A DNA stretch of 64,000 nt, from the NCBI GenBank assembly GCA_947034885.2, contig OX344756.2, positions 10,660,098-10,724,097 on the forward strand, in the 5' to 3' direction. A model generated the notes under the pieces. The model made no database searches and was not told the DNA's origin. It saw nothing but the letters and a program-made list of their open reading frames with translations. This stretch comes from Thuidium tamariscinum. Taxonomy: Eukaryota; Streptophyta; Bryopsida; Hypnales; Thuidiaceae. Positions 36,169 through 49,988 of the stretch are shown one piece after another; position 1 is the stretch's first letter, and each line of letters opens with the position of its first letter. The position numbers and the translations under genes are program-made.

Positions 36169-39100
36169 TAATTCTTTCTGCTGCAGATCTTTCATAATGG
36201 ACTTTTGTGATAAGAGCATCTTTGTCTCTTTGTCTTGAGTGAGGTCCATCAAAGTTTGTCTTGATGCCAGGCCATGTCCCCATGTGTGGTTGGTTGTATA
36301 TGCTTATGGTCGGGTCTATAGTATGATAGTGCAATGAGCCGATTGCGGAGGTCATTTTGCCCCCCATTTTTATCCCTAGGAAATTTTTTGAAACAATTTA
36401 TTTGCTGTGCAAGATAAAATTTGAAAATTCTGAATTCATAGTTGCAATCAGAGGCCCCAAATTAGTTGGGAGGGGCGATAATATCTGAATTAATACGACA
36501 CATAATAGGGGGCTTTTTTTTTACTTTCACCCTTGGCTAGGGCTCAACAATCGGCTAGTTGTACTACTTTAGACTTGATCTATGCTTATTGACAATTTAA
36601 TTCTATTTCATTTGTTATATAATAATAATAATCATCTCCACATAACACACAGAGTGTTTGAGATTGGAAAAAGTAGATCACTAGCGGAATGGATGTCCTA
36701 TTTATTAGGCAAAAATTGTGCTATTTTAATTTTCAGCCAATGTTAGTCAAGTCTTCTCCTATGTAAAAAACATTAGATGAGATTTTGGGCCTCTAGAAGA
36801 CTATAAGTTCTCAAATTGCAAGAACAGCAAAACTACCATGGGAACGCATTTCATTGTTATAGGAACACAAAAACTTCATAGTCTGACATGGTCGAGCCCA
36901 TGCCACATCATCAATTAGAAAAAAAAATTGGCCTTTTTTCACATTTGAGGACCCAAAATTTTATTTTATTTTATTTTATTTTTGTGGAAATGCTGGCCAC
37001 TGTTTTGGGAATCATTTGGGGAACTGTTTCGGGAATAGATTTGAAATTGCCCTCCTGAAGCCTTGTATCTCATCTAATGTAGGAAGAAATCCCATCAATC
37101 AGGAAGGATGTCATTGTACAATTTTGAAGATGAATAGTAACAGTGGGTGGGGTAGAGGTTTAAAACAAAATGTACATTAATCCTCAAATGAGGGACTAAT
37201 GATTATGGAAATCATTGATTTTGATACCATGGAAATCATTGGCTTAAAAATGATCCAAAAGCATACATTGAAAGTCAAACAATTATAGAAGATTTTCCCT
37301 TTCGAACCCTAATTTTGAAGATGATTAGTTGTACTTCTATCCTACACACCAAGATCAACTCTCTCATTCATCGACCTAAAAACAACCTTGGTATCATTTA
37401 TAGGTTTCAAAAACAATATGACGTTGTTGTTGTTGTTGTTGTATCCAAGAGAATTTTTTGAGGTGGGGAATTTACATTTATTGCTCACTTTTAAGGTTAA
37501 AAACTTTAGAGTACGTTGAAAAATTTGGATACATAGAAGATATTTTTAAAATTATTTTATGCAATGAAATTTTGATTTATTTGTGTCAAAAAAAGATGTT
37601 CTAAAAACATCTTTTCTACAAATATTGGTTGTATACAAATGCTAGTTGTGTTTTGAGAAAAAACTTTAGTAGGATATCACATTTATTGCTTTCTTTTTTT
37701 CATCTAAACAATACTAGAGTAGGTTGAAAAGTTGGGCCATTAGAAAAATTGTAAAAATCAATTAGCATCTTCCATACATTGTAGGATGATTTGTTGTTGT
37801 TTCTTTAGTACTTGCACATATTTAGACCTATTAATTTCCAAAAAAAAATTGTAATAGATTTTTTTACATGTCTTTTGGTGACCTCATTTTTACAAAAAAG
37901 AAGCATGTTATAGGTGATTATAACAAAACAATATACATTTGATGCACCTCTAATTACCTTGCTCCAAATGAGACAAGTACATTTGGAATAAAAATAAAAA
38001 TGTGACACAAAAAAATTTAGATATTGATGACACAAGATATTCACAATTGTAACATAAGAACCTTGGGTACAACTACAAATAGTATTACGAAACTTTTAAA
38101 CTTATTCATGTTGGGTCCAAACAATGCATGCTAAAGTGCATTGGAATCACTTTATAATTTAAAAAAAGATATTATATTATAAATTATTTTAAATTTTATA
38201 ATATATTCAATTACACAAATTATAATAGGCACATTTATTGAGCATCCCATTCTTGACCATAAAAGGGACTAGCCTCTTAAATTTGGATGTAAATTATGTG
38301 GTTGTTTGAATCCTTATTAGATTAAGAAACATAGATTATACAACATTTTAAGTATAGTAAACTATGGCCTATATAGAATTTAGTTGTGACTTCTTTTTTT
38401 TGCAAGTTTTTTTTTTCCATCATTACATAAACTCATTTGAACCTTGTCCACACCTTAATCATAAAGTACTAAGAAATCACAATATGACTTCATGTCATTG
38501 AAGAATAAACAAAAATTGTTTTTTTAACATTGATACTTATTTGAATGTACTTCATCTGTTTCTTGTATTTTTTCCAATATAGTAGAATGGGGTTACTTGG
38601 CTCTTTCAAGGGTTAATGGTGCCTTAGGGCACACTTACATATTCACCCAATAGGCAAGCATAATGCTTGTTCAAGCACTAACAAAAGAGACTCTATCAAT
38701 TGTCTTGTTGGAGTGGACAAGTAAGAGTGGAGGAGGAGTTTCGTGACTAATTTTGGTAGACAATCTCATTGGTGGAGACTTATCAAGCTTGAAAGACTCT
38801 AATATGTGTGCTTTTCTTAATATTGTCTCCCTCCCTACCCACTAGGAGTGCAAAGATTATTTTTCCTTATAGCACTCTTTGTCAAGTTTCTTTGCTCATT
38901 GATACATATAAAGAGGCCCTTACACTATTGCAATGGTAATGCAAAATATTCCTTCAAGATTGTGGAAAAATCTATTAGTGTGGAGGTTGCAATAAATATT
39001 ATCAAAGGTTTATGCAATATCATATACTAATAATGAAATATAGTATTATGTTACTAATCCCTACCACCTAACTTCCTCTAATTCTTATTTTAGTTGACAC

Positions 39101-40030
39101 TAAATTAGTATCAATGTCACTAAATAATAATTCAGTGGAAGTTGAAAGGTAATTTATGGTTGTGGAATCCTATAGGGGCGGTCATGAATTCAAACTCAAA
39201 CAATGAAAGGGGGCTTATTACTATAGTTTGCCCATTTAACCTACCTTCTAATTGAGAGTGCTATACTATAATTTAAATCCAATTAGATTATTAAGATAAT
39301 GTAAGGAATTATAGGTCTTAGCATTAGAATAAATTTCTAATTAGGATTTCTACAATTCAAGGACTAAGATAGAGTATTTTGTTTCAAATAGGGGGAGTTT
39401 ATTTGCTTTTTGTATTCTTTCTAACTTTTCTTTATCCTCAAATGGTCAAACTATGTGGCATTTTTCTTCAGTAATTACTAAGTTTTATAGAGAATTTTTG
39501 TATAAGTACAAATCATATGAAATAAAAAATCAACCAGAGAAAAAAAATCCTTTTTTCATTGTAGAGTTCAATAAAAATGTGCTAAATTGATGATTGTAAA
39601 TGTAACCATTTATTCAATTACAATGTAGTTAATTTTGTATATACAATTAGGATTTCAAATTCCACTATTAGATTAGTTGGATTTTTATACTTCTCTATCT
39701 CAAAAATACTAGGGTTTTTTTTCTTCAAAATTTTGGCTATCATTTTCTTTTTTTAGTTTACCAAATTAGAGATTGTATTGTATCTAGTTGGGTGCTACTA
39801 ATAAGGAATTTTTGTACAATCTACCACAAGCATAGTAAAATAAAGTAAAAATAGTGGGATCAAATAACCTTGTCATCACATAGGGACTTGAGAAGTTATT
39901 GGGGAAAAGGACATGTTGGTTCTTTATAGAGCCTACCTCAGTCCTAACAAAGTCATCAAGGATGGAATTTGACATATAAATCCATGAGGTTTAAATAGTT
40001 GAGCCATTTTCAGTAAATACTTCATTCTAT
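36169..40030. other. AT-rich spacer with repeats, no gene
   Basis: Contains the MITE at 36771-37080, the dispersed relative of the 232-bp tandem unit at about 37200-37395 and a short (TTG)n microsatellite at 37423-37441. The remaining AT-rich sequence shows no gene; the short ORFs at 37805, 38848 and 39784 have no domains. Confidence 0.45.
36771..37080. mobile_element. MITE with ATTAGATGA inverted ends, copy 2
   Basis: Ends ACATTAGATGAGAT and ATCTCATCTAATGT are inverted. The interior shares blocks with 14933-15206, such as TTCGGGAA-AGA-TTGAAATTG. Confidence 0.55.
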
Positions 40031-40032
40031 TA

Positions 40033-40444
40033 AGGTAGAGGTATCTATTCTTGCCTAGAAACCTATATCCAACCTACAGATTGCAGCTATTTTCAACTGA
40101 GGCTAGAACATATTTCCAACCAAAGCTTGAAATGTGTTTTTTTAAGGTTGGGCCTAATAAAGTCATGACAATGCCCAAAGTAGTGAGCAAGAAAGTTGAA
40201 AGTAGTGAGCAAAAAAGTACTTAATCTATGATTGGAATTAGAAGAGTCTAGACATTGGCTATTAGTCCGGACAACTTTTTGGCTTCCAAAAATCACAATA
40301 ATTTCAATTCTTGAAATAAAATTTAAAAAAATTTCTAGTCCACATATTTTTTATCTTTGTACTTGACAAACATTTCATTTGCCTCATACTACTCATAATT
40401 TGCTTGAAAATTGCTTAAGTGATTGACTATAGGTACCTCTACCT
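40033..40444. mobile_element. TA-flanked MITE with AGGTAGAGGTA ends (412 bp)
   Basis: Left AGGTAGAGGTATCTAT and right ATAGGTACCTCTACCT are inverted repeats, flanked by TA at 40031-40032 and 40445-40446. An inverted relative lies at about 50541-51143 with a CACTA MITE nested in it. Located about 550 bp upstream of the TTC27 start codon. Confidence 0.65.
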
Positions 40445-40993
40445 TACTCTAACCACTTAGATTGAAGTTAACCTTCTTCTTCTAATGCAAGTTGATCATA
40501 TTTCAATACTCAATTTATTCATTCTTGATGAAAATTTGCTTGACATTTGGTGTTATTGTTCGTAATTAGTGATGCAAATACTAGATTTCATTATTATTAT
40601 GTGTCAGTGCAGAGGGTGGAATCAAAACTCACTCAATTTTGCTCAAGAAACCCAAAATCTGTGGATTCAGGGTTTTAGGTTTCTTTCAGTTTTTTTAGGG
40701 TTTAAAGTTTCCCCGAGTGAGCATCGTGCGAATTGCGTTGCTCAACGTCGGGAAGAGAATGGGAGTGACGTTGAACCGCTAGGGATTTGGGTGAGAGCGG
40801 GCGTGTTCTTACGATCGCCTTCTACTACACTGGAGGTGAATCTTCCTCTTCTTCGCACTAGCACTGTTCCACGAATTTCACCTTTGAGCTTTATCACTTT
40901 CATGCAAATTTGAACTCTGGCTCCGGAATCGCTACTCAAACACAACTGATATAGAGGGCGTTGCAAGGTGTGACAGCACTAGCTGTTGCTGCC

Positions 40994-43900
40994 ATGGGGA
41001 TTCTTCACGTCGCCAACGAGTTGCGCTTACTGCGTTCCACATTCCTTGCTTCTCACGTACCGGATCCACAACGTGACGAGAAAAATCAGGGTGATGAGTT
41101 CCAGTGGGACGCTTGTTTGCAAACTTTAGTGGACTTGATTGAAGCTGGCGAGTATTTTCAAGCCTTGGCATCCCAGGGTGTAGCAGTGTTGCTTGGACTT
41201 GGCTCTTCGGGCTCTTCCTTTACGCCTGGTGGTGCCGAGTCTGTGAACAAGGAGTGGTTTAGTGCACAGAAAGTTTGGATCAAAGCACTTGTCAGCAATC
41301 AGGTCTGGGTTTTCTCCCTCATTTTTTGGTAGTGATTTGAGGATTTGGAGGAGTTTTTTAGGATTAGGGTTTAGGGTTTAGGGTTTGATTGATTGATATT
41401 TTGTTCTGGATGTTGCAGGTTGAGTTAGTCGAAGTGGTGGAAGAGGATAAGGAAACGCAGAATTTGCTTTTGTTAGGTGCTGCTGTTGCCTCGCTCTTGG
41501 CTTTCTTGCAAGCAAATTTGACTGGGTAAACACTCTTGCAACTTGTTAGCTGCGTCTGTTATTTTCTGATTTTCGGCTTCTGTTCTTACAATATACTGCA
41601 GGGACTCGCCCGTTTGGCTGTTGAGCATAGTTTTCTTGTCTTGGACTGGTGACATTTATACGATCTTCTTGGGAAATGGAAGAGGATTCGAACAATTATT
41701 GGATTTTGTATGCAAAGTTCATGCGAAGTTCAATGTAATATTTACGATGTTCATAAATCGTATTTTTGACCATAGAGACATATTGGTAAGCGTTAGGGTT
41801 ACGAGTTTAGCAGCTGAACATCAGATCAACTGCCTCCTTTGGGTCCGCTTCAATTTTTTAGTCCCTATCTTACGACGATTACTATGTCTGGAACTTATTT
41901 TGACATGACTTTGATACGTTGTCAGGCCTCAAGTTGAAGGTTCAAACATTCCAGCAAATAGTGGCGATGGGACGGAAGACGCTGACGAATGGGCCCGCCA
42001 GCAGCTTATGATAGATGGTTCTGATCTGTTGGGGAAATTGCACGTTCCAGAGGTGTTTTTCCTCTACATTGCAACCACTTTGGAGATACCATTGCATGTC
42101 AGCCTGTCATTTTCGATCATTTGACCCTTGTTTTTCATGTTGTATTCTCTCGCAGTATCTCATTTTGGCTAAATATTTACTAGTCGATTCGAAGACAAAG
42201 CCTGCTGGACTTGAAACCAGTTCCTGGTGGGCTTTGAGGACATTATTAACGCATCAGCGCTGTTTAGCGGAGCGGTCACCCTCATTGCAATCACTTCTTC
42301 GTGCTCTATCTAGTACAGTTTTGTCCTGTTTTGGAACTCCTGAAGCTGTGCAAGCTCAAGAGTGGAGTCACATTTTGATCTATGGAGAGGCTAGAGTCCT
42401 TGCTGCAGCGGCTCAACTCGAGGCCGGTTTCACGGAGCATGCCTTTGGTCATGACAACAAAGCTCGGTATGCGTAGACTCCCACTCACTGCTGTGCTTGA
42501 AAGTCGTATCTTCTTGACTTCTTGGAGGTTTTCGTGGTGGTTCTCGAGGGACTTACTTTAGCTCATGAACTGACCACTGTAGCCACCTTTTGATTTTAAT
42601 GCAATGCTTGGCGTTTGTAGACATTTAGAGCGAGGTACAGCACTGAACATGTTTGCGCGTTTCGGTCTTATTGGTGCCGGAATTTTTATGCGGGTATCTT
42701 CTACTTAGCTCTTGTCACCTTTCTGCAGAGTATGTTTCGAGCGTGCAGAGCAAACCTGTGGTCTGGAGCTTTCTGTCACTGGTGCTCTCGGTTTTCGCAC
42801 CATTTATCAGGTAGCTTAATTGTCTTCAAAGGGTAGTCTGAGCATGTACATGGAAACATTGAATGCATTCTTGGAAGATTCATTCCATACTTTCATGTGT
42901 GTCTAGGTGATTTTCAGAAAAACTCTGTTGACTGTGCGTGCCACTGTGAACCTCAATTAAAATGCTTGTATCCCACCCCCACCCCACTCCAAACACACAT
43001 TTTATTATGCACTATTAAAGCATGATTGACGTAATGCAGGCTGATGCAAAGGCGCAAATGGTTTTGCTTGCAACATCTAACTCAACAGCTGGAGTCGAAC
43101 TTGATGCCTGGAGAAAAACATCTGGTGTAGATACTCATTCAAAGAATAATGGCAGTGAGATCCTGTTAGCTCCAAAGTTGGTGGAAGAGGGGCGTGATGG
43201 AGAAGTTGTTCTTAAGACTGAAGAATCCAGTGGAGGAATATCGAAAGTATTGAGCACTATTGAACAGGCCGTTGTTCTTGCCAAGTGCCTTGACGTGCAA
43301 AGAAGTAATCCTGACGACGAACTTCGGAGTGAGTCAGATGCTCAATTTCTTATTGAGCAGCACTTCATGAACTGAATTGGAAGTAGTTTATGGTCATCCA
43401 AAAGTCCAGTCCTGTGCAGTCTGATTCTGATTCTGACTGATAATCTAATCAGAAATTAGGGTAATGACTAGTTTAATAGGGCCAGTAGGAATTTGTCTTA
43501 CGGGTTATGGCATTCTCGCATCCACTTTAATCTATGTCTACCGACGTTTACGAAGATACCAACATTCCACAAATGACTAGGTTCTTGGTTGTACTTCTTT
43601 TAATGTTTGCATCAATTTTTTCTGACGGTTAGGTGTAGTCGTAGCGGCCACCTGTCTGGAGACTTGCCTGTCCTTTTAAAGCATGAACGCTGTGTGCTAT
43701 TATTCTACAAGTTGGCTGACCCTTGTGGTTCCAGCATGGCAGATGGCGCCGTATATTGAGGCAGTACATGCTCAACAACAATCAGACCCTATGGTGCGGA
43801 AATATTTCTGACCTGAGAAGTTACTAGGCAAAATGTCATGGCGTGGTTTTCATATTGTCATACTATTCGTTTCATTTACATATGCATCTATATATTAGTG

Positions 43901-46900
43901 GTCTTTTTAAGTCCCTAGGCATGTTGGATTTCTGTAGGTCAGAGCTTTCTGCGAATTGCTGCGAGTTAGGTGGGAACGTCTTCGTTCAAGAACTAAAGAG
44001 CGTGCATACGCGATGATGGAGGAGCTGGTATTTGGTTCTTGCCTCCCTAAATCTTCTGGTTAGCTGTGTAAATTGTTATTATATTTGAAGCATTTTATTT
44101 TGTAAGAACATTTATTGTTAATGCGTTCTTCGCAGACTCGTGAACTGTAGGGTCAAGTTTGGAGTTTGCTTATCCAGGACTTCTTACCAAATCATGAGTC
44201 ACTGGAACGCGCAGGGCGACGCATGAAAATATGTTTTTAAATATTTTGTTTCGTGCAACTTCTGTGGTTTCGTCTGGTTTCTTGCATACTAGGTTTCATC
44301 GTTTTCTCTGTTCCTTATTGTTGTGCAGGCAGAGGAACTCAGAAGGGGTACTACCAAAATAGCGTTTAGAATGTGCTATGTTTTCTCTGTCGCTTTCCCT
44401 ATGATGCCAGCCTTTTTGAAGTACTTACTCAAACCCACTACATTATATGCACTTTGATGTGATTCTGTTTTGTTTTACATGATGTGATGAGTTTTAGATG
44501 AATTACTTTTTTGGAGTACAAATGTGTTAGAGATATGTTGTAATTGACCTTAATTAGGCTGAATAGTGAAGCCCAGTTTTTGGTGGGTCGGGCTTCACCT
44601 GGATTGTAGTAATCAGATGCTCACTATCAAATTTACATGCCTGGACTTGCTGTTATGTAATTCATTGTTGTATTTCAAAAGCACTTTAATCCCTCGTTGT
44701 TTTAAATTGAATTCAAGAAACCTGATGGCTTGTGGAAACTGGCAGAGAGCAGGCGGAGTTGATGGTCAGTTTTGGCCTTGTAGGAGAAGCTATGCGAGTG
44801 TTTGAGGAGCTTGAGCTTTGGAACAACCTTATTGACTGCTACACGTATGTTTTTATCGATTAATTCGCTTTCGAGTCATCAGATTTAACGGATTATTCGA
44901 TTGGTTTCTTTATGCATAACCTGGATTAATGTTTCTTGTTGACCTGTTTACTGTGCAGCCTATTGGGGAAGAAAGCAGCCGCTGCTGATTTAATTAACCA
45001 GCGTCTAAAATCGCATCCAAATGATCCCCGTCTTTGGTGAGGACCTACACTGTTTAGCCAAGAAAGCTTGTGGACGTTTTTCTGGTCATGGAAGAATGCA
45101 GCAATTGTCTCAAAAGAAGTGGCATATGTTTTGTGTACCTGCAGTCCAATATGTCCTTGCATAGTGACCAAACTCAAATGTCTAATATGTACATCTGTTG
45201 TACCAATATGAAGGATAACGGAGTTTTTGATTAGATTATCAACACTTTGGACTCTACATAATGTTTGCACGCTTACAGTCGCTTACCTTTTGGTTGAACT
45301 GTAGGTGTTCGCTGGGAGATGTAACCCTCTCAGATGAATGTTATAGAAGAGCTTGGGCGGTGTCTAATCAGCACTACGCACGAGCTCAGGTATCATGCTC
45401 TTTGATATTTGCCCACTTTGAGGTGGTTTATTATTATGTATTGTTGTTGAAGAATGAAAACGTTTGTTTCTGGTCATCTTGAACCTAATACCGAACCTGT
45501 TAAAGCCGGTTGTTTTATCCATGTTTGGTGGACATTAGGATTACAGCTTTTAGTTGGTTGTCTCTTCGTCTCCTATTGAAACTTAGAGGAATCTACGCAT
45601 GTTTTTAAAGATACAGATCTTGGTTTGGAACTGAGAATTGATGAGAATTGTGTTGCCCTCTCTTTCTTTGATCAATAGCGCTCACTTGGACGTACAGCTT
45701 ATTCTAGAAAAGATTACGCCAAGTCTATGGAACACTGGTAATCTCTTGTTTTATCTGCTATCATCTTACTTGAACGATTGACTGGGTGCACTATTATTCA
45801 GCTATTTGAGGTTGTGTAACGACTTTGGTATATAAAAACCATTTATCCTGCTTGCTTTTACCTATCTGGCAATTTCTGTAAGCCCGGGATACACCAGCAG
45901 GTTTTTTTCAGTTCATGAACAGTCGTGCATGGACTGTGCACATCATTTGATGTCTAGCTTCTCAAATGGTTTTGCAGCCTTTTTCTTTTATGTATTGTTT
46001 GCATTGCATTGTTACATTGGTTTCTTAATATTATTGTCCTTTGTTGCAGGAAATTAGCACTGAATTTGAATCCGCTCCATCCAGATGGTTGGTTTGCTCT
46101 TGGATCTGCTGCTGTAAAAGTAAGTTCGAAATTCAATGGAAAGTATCATTTCATGATTATTCGATTTGCTAATCTAAATTTCCACTCCTCGACATCGCAA
46201 CCAATTCCTGACCTCAATATGAACAGTTCCTGATTCCTCGGAGTTTGAAAACTGGTTGTTTTCCTTCTTTCCATTCTATTGTTTTGTTGCTGGTGTTTTA
46301 ACTGTGGATGTGTTGTGATTGTATGGTATGCGCTTCAGGCACATGACGTGGATACAGCAATCAATTCGTTCACTCGTTCTGTACAGCTAGACCCAGACAA
46401 CGGAGAGTCTTGGAACAATTTGGCCGCCTTGTAATAACGATTCTCCTTTTCTGTTTCTGTCTCTTTCTATTTTCATTCAGGTTGTTAATTGTATCTGTAA
46501 AGTTTAAATGCGTAGTTTGTGTGCTTCTTTGATTTTGCCAACGTACTGTATATTGTTGTTCAAATTTTTAGGGTTTGATTTTTGTTCCGTGCAGGAATAT
46601 GGTCAGGAAACGAAGTAAAGAGGCATTTGTTGCCTTTCGCGAGGCTCTGAAGTACAAGTATGTAGTATTCTTTCAACTCCAGATCATTTATTTCTTTCCC
46701 TTTCGACATGCTTGTTGTGATATGTCTCGTTTCAGACATTGCTTTGATTGCCGCTGGCTGGGCATTAATGGAATGCTGTGATGTTGGTTGAAATAGACGG
46801 AACAGCTGGCAGATGTGGGAGAATTTTGCCCAAGTTTCGGTAGATGTTAACAATTTTGGCCAGGTAAAGATTTTGTGAATTTATATTCGGGAGGATTTGG

Positions 46901-48485
46901 ATCCATCAAGTTTGGTCCCATTTGCAGAGCTCTGGTATTTTTTAATGGAACCTCAAGTGATCATCTTAACTATCGTGCTCGTCTTTTGGGTTGTGCGATT
47001 AGCTTTGACTGTAAATATAGCGTTTGTGTGCTATACTGGTCAGCAAATTGAAGAGTCTTTTTCTCAGTGGTTCTCAACTTTCCCGGCTGGCAAGGGGTTT
47101 AGGCTCAATTGTGTAGTTCAAGATTTATTTCAATTCGAAAACTTTCTGTAATGGACTATACTTGTCTACAGGCAGTGCAGGCATTAAATAAGGTGCTAGA
47201 GCTTTCCGATGGGAAGCGTACGGACTTAATTACGCTCACAAAAATAGTAGAAGAAGTAGAAAGATTGAAGACCGCGGCAACCCCAACAGATTCTACCGAT
47301 TTGGAATCGCATGAGCATGATGGTGTTTCTAATACAGACCAAGTTAAGATTTCAGATTCAGATCTAAGACAGAACGAGACTCATCCACGAAAAATTGATG
47401 AAACAGCTGAGCAGATCAGGGCCACCAGGGAGGCACTTACATTATTCGAGATGACTGGCAAACTTTTAAATCAGGTAACCAGCTGAACATGTTTCTAAAC
47501 TGTATTTTCACTTCAATTTTGAACGATTAATTTATCTTTCACCATCAGTCTTAGATTGATTTATGTTGGAGGACAGTTATTCATGTATGTGAGTAGCTCG
47601 TAAGTAGTTCTATCACAAAGTTCTGATAATAAATGGCTTGACGTGCATTATAATGGTCGCATTGCGTATCACTATGCTTGTTTACTGAATAGGCCATTCT
47701 TGAGCTTCAGGTGGTTCAATCTAAAGTTAGTGGAGGTGAAGTCTGGGGCCTTAAAGCAAGATGGCATCATGCCAACGGAGACCTAATGATGTGCACAGAA
47801 GCAGCTCTGAAGCAAGTCAGAGCCTTTCAGGTGACCAGCTCTCTCTGTCGTGAAAGTTAACCATCTTATCCATCGATTTTCTTACAAATGCTAGTATTAT
47901 TGACGCTTGAGCCATGCACGACTAATGAGTGAATGGTGATATGTTTTTTAAAGTAAACTTCTAAGCTCCAGCTGCTATGCTGGATTCTCTTTTTTATATA
48001 ATCGCTTTGCGATGCGTGTGATCGTTTGCCCGTACCATTCCATATGAATGCAATCTTAAGGAGATGAATCGTATAATGATCTGTGATGCACTTTATTGTG
48101 CAGAGCACTAGCTGGCAACAAAACCAGGAGAAATTTGAGAGCTTTGCTACAGCTTCTCTTCAACTTTGTGAGGCATATATCGAAACTTCTGAGAAGAGTG
48201 GTAGTGTGAAGGAGGTTTCAGCTGCAATTATGCACTTGCGCAACACCCTCAAACAGGTGACATTGTGCTCGTAATCTTACTATCACGGTTCAGTGTGCTG
48301 TTTGCTGTTTGTCTTGTTTCTGCACACTTCATGAGTGACTCCTTCTATCACTTTTTCACAGTTCTGTCGTTGGATAACAGGGTCAGCAATTTTCTGCAAC
48401 TGATCCTTACAAGAGGCTGGAGGCTTGTTTTCAACGAGCAGATACAGTTAAGGCCAATCTCTTGGCTAAGCAACAGACGGCATAG
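40994..48485 (+). CDS. TTC27: TTC27-type tetratricopeptide repeat protein, 21 exons
   Basis: Exons: 40994-41302, 41419-41525, 41926-42052, 42156-42466, 42729-42810, 43040-43328, 43735-43793, 43938-44027, 44329-44420, 44746-44844, 44959-45036, 45305-45389, 45679-45737, 46050-46119, 46339-46430, 46595-46657, 46797-46863, 47172-47474, 47711-47830, 48104-48256, 48381-48485. They total 2760 nt with phase kept at every GT-AG junction, giving 919 residues, close to the plant family length of about 900. Start ATG (MGILHVANELRLLRSTF) matches the family N-terminus. Diagnostic blocks are EWARQQLMIDGSDLLGKL, ELSVTGALGFRTIYQ, IEQAVVLAKCLDVQR, FGLVGEAMRVFEELELWNN, LLGKKAAAADLI, then tandem TPRs between about residues 500 and 700 (LNPLHPDGWFALGSAAVK, QLDPDNGESWNNLA, NSWQMWENFAQVSVDVNN). 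Animal TTC27 and its plant homologues are soluble TPR proteins linked to protein-complex assembly; the exact role here is unknown. Intron 1 contains a short TTTAGGG run. Confidence 0.93.
41363..41386 (+). repeat. Interstitial plant telomere-type repeat (TTTAGGG)3 in TTC27 intron 1
   Basis: Three consecutive TTAGGGT units, preceded by TTTTTTAGG. Similar 'gggttttagg' and 'tttagggtttaa' motifs occur near 40670-40710 in the presumed 5' region. Telo-box motifs are known near start sites of plant translation and cell-cycle genes; any regulatory role here is inference. Confidence 0.6.
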
Positions 48486-49340
48486 TTTAATTACCTCCTG
48501 AAGCCTTCTGCACTGCCAATTGTAAGATTTCTAAATTATATTCCGAGTCTTCTGAGAGTTTTCAACTCTCGCGCGTGGTGGCTCTAAATCATCTCCACTG
48601 CTGGTTGGCCTCGCATCTGTGGCTGGCGTCGTGTGTTTGTGAAGAGAGCTCCGCTCCGATCACCTGGTTGAATTTCCTGATCAAGTTTGTAAGCTTCATC
48701 GCCTTCACTTACTCTTGTATAATCTGTAAATTCCTTGCTCCCTTTTGATTACTTCCTCTTGCTTTGTCTCAGTTTGTATTGATAAGGTGAATTGGTCTCC
48801 GTCTCTTGTGGATCAGGTTTTGCCGCCGCGTTCTGCAATCAAGGATTCGTTTCGTCAATGCCTCTGTAATTCTAGTGCAGTCGTTGCATACATGATGTAA
48901 TTCCCGAATGGGAGTAAAGCGCGCGGAGGGGAGTATTTGAAGTTGGTTTTGGGGTTTCGACAAGTCTCATCGTTCCTATCCATGCTTGGTCTCAATGATT
49001 TTAGCTTTCTAAATGTTCAAGGATTCATTTGAGAAGGTTCTAATGTACGAGTACAGATTATTGACATTGAAATAGAACGATAGATATAGGTGCGAGCATA
49101 ATGACATGACAATGTTGAAAGGGAAAAACGTCTTTTCATTGTGACTACATGCCTCTCTGTTTTATCGTATGGGACTGGAAATGAAGAATAGGCTATCTGT
49201 AAGTCTCCCTCAAATGATAAGCTTCTCTTAACCCAGAAAGGATGCCACTGACGTTTTGTGGGTGATAATTGGCAAGGCATTCTCCTTTGTAGGCATCCTC
49301 TTGTGGAGGACAGAATTGCAACTATCAATACCTTGAGACT
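48486..49340. other. 3' UTR and downstream sequence of TTC27
   Basis: Mixed-composition sequence after the stop codon, fading to AT-rich spacer. No separate gene recognised; open frames on the minus strand here show no domain. Confidence 0.4.
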
Positions 49341-49569
49341 GTTTGTTTGTTTGTTTGGACACATGATGAGAAAGTTATGGATTTTTTAGTTACTTTTGGT
49401 TCTTAAAAATTAGAAAATTACTTTTACTTTGATTTAGAGAGTGTCCTTGGGCTTGTATTCCAACCTATAGTGAGAAAGTTATTGAATTTCAAAAGTTTTT
49501 ATAGATTCCGAAATTAGAAAACTATTTTTACTTTGATTTTGGTTGTGGCAATGGTTTAGGGCACATTAG
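49341..49569 (+). mobile_element. Decayed Helitron-like 3' end, third copy
   Basis: Begins with GTTTGTTTGTTTGTTTGG, contains AACCTATAGTGAGAAAGTTATTGAATTTC as in the other copies, and ends GGTTGTGGCAATGGTTTAGG then GCACATTAG. The GAGATCTCC block has been lost. Confidence 0.4.
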
Positions 49570-49988
49570 TTTATAATTAGGGGTGGAAAGGGAACATATT
49601 CTCTCACAGTTTGACTTCAAATGAGTTTATTTTTATTTTTTTATACCAATGATTCTCATAGTTTCACAAAAGATAATTTTCATAGTGACCCTTTTGTCAT
49701 TCTAGGGTTAAGTCTTTATTAAAACTTCTTTTTTCTTGAAATAGTAACTAAGGTTTTAATCCTCTCCCAATGTGTACCTCTACTCTTGGATGGAAAATTA
49801 ACAAGCAAAATATCTAAAATGGTGAGTAGTTTAAGGGCAACAATACAATGGATTTGATGGTCATTTGGGATAATAATATGGCCATTTATGGTAATGTGGA
49901 GGTACTTCTATAATTTTTACATTCCATACTATAGGTTGGGGTGTTTATTTGTTTTAGTTAATTGAAGAGATGCCCAAGATATTGAGGG

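Noticed and set aside
41602..41907. An open frame after TTC27 exon 2 that looks like a further exon
   Set aside because: No donor in this stretch gives the phase needed for the next exon, whereas direct joining of 41525 to 41926 gives NLTG-P in the correct phase as in plant homologues.
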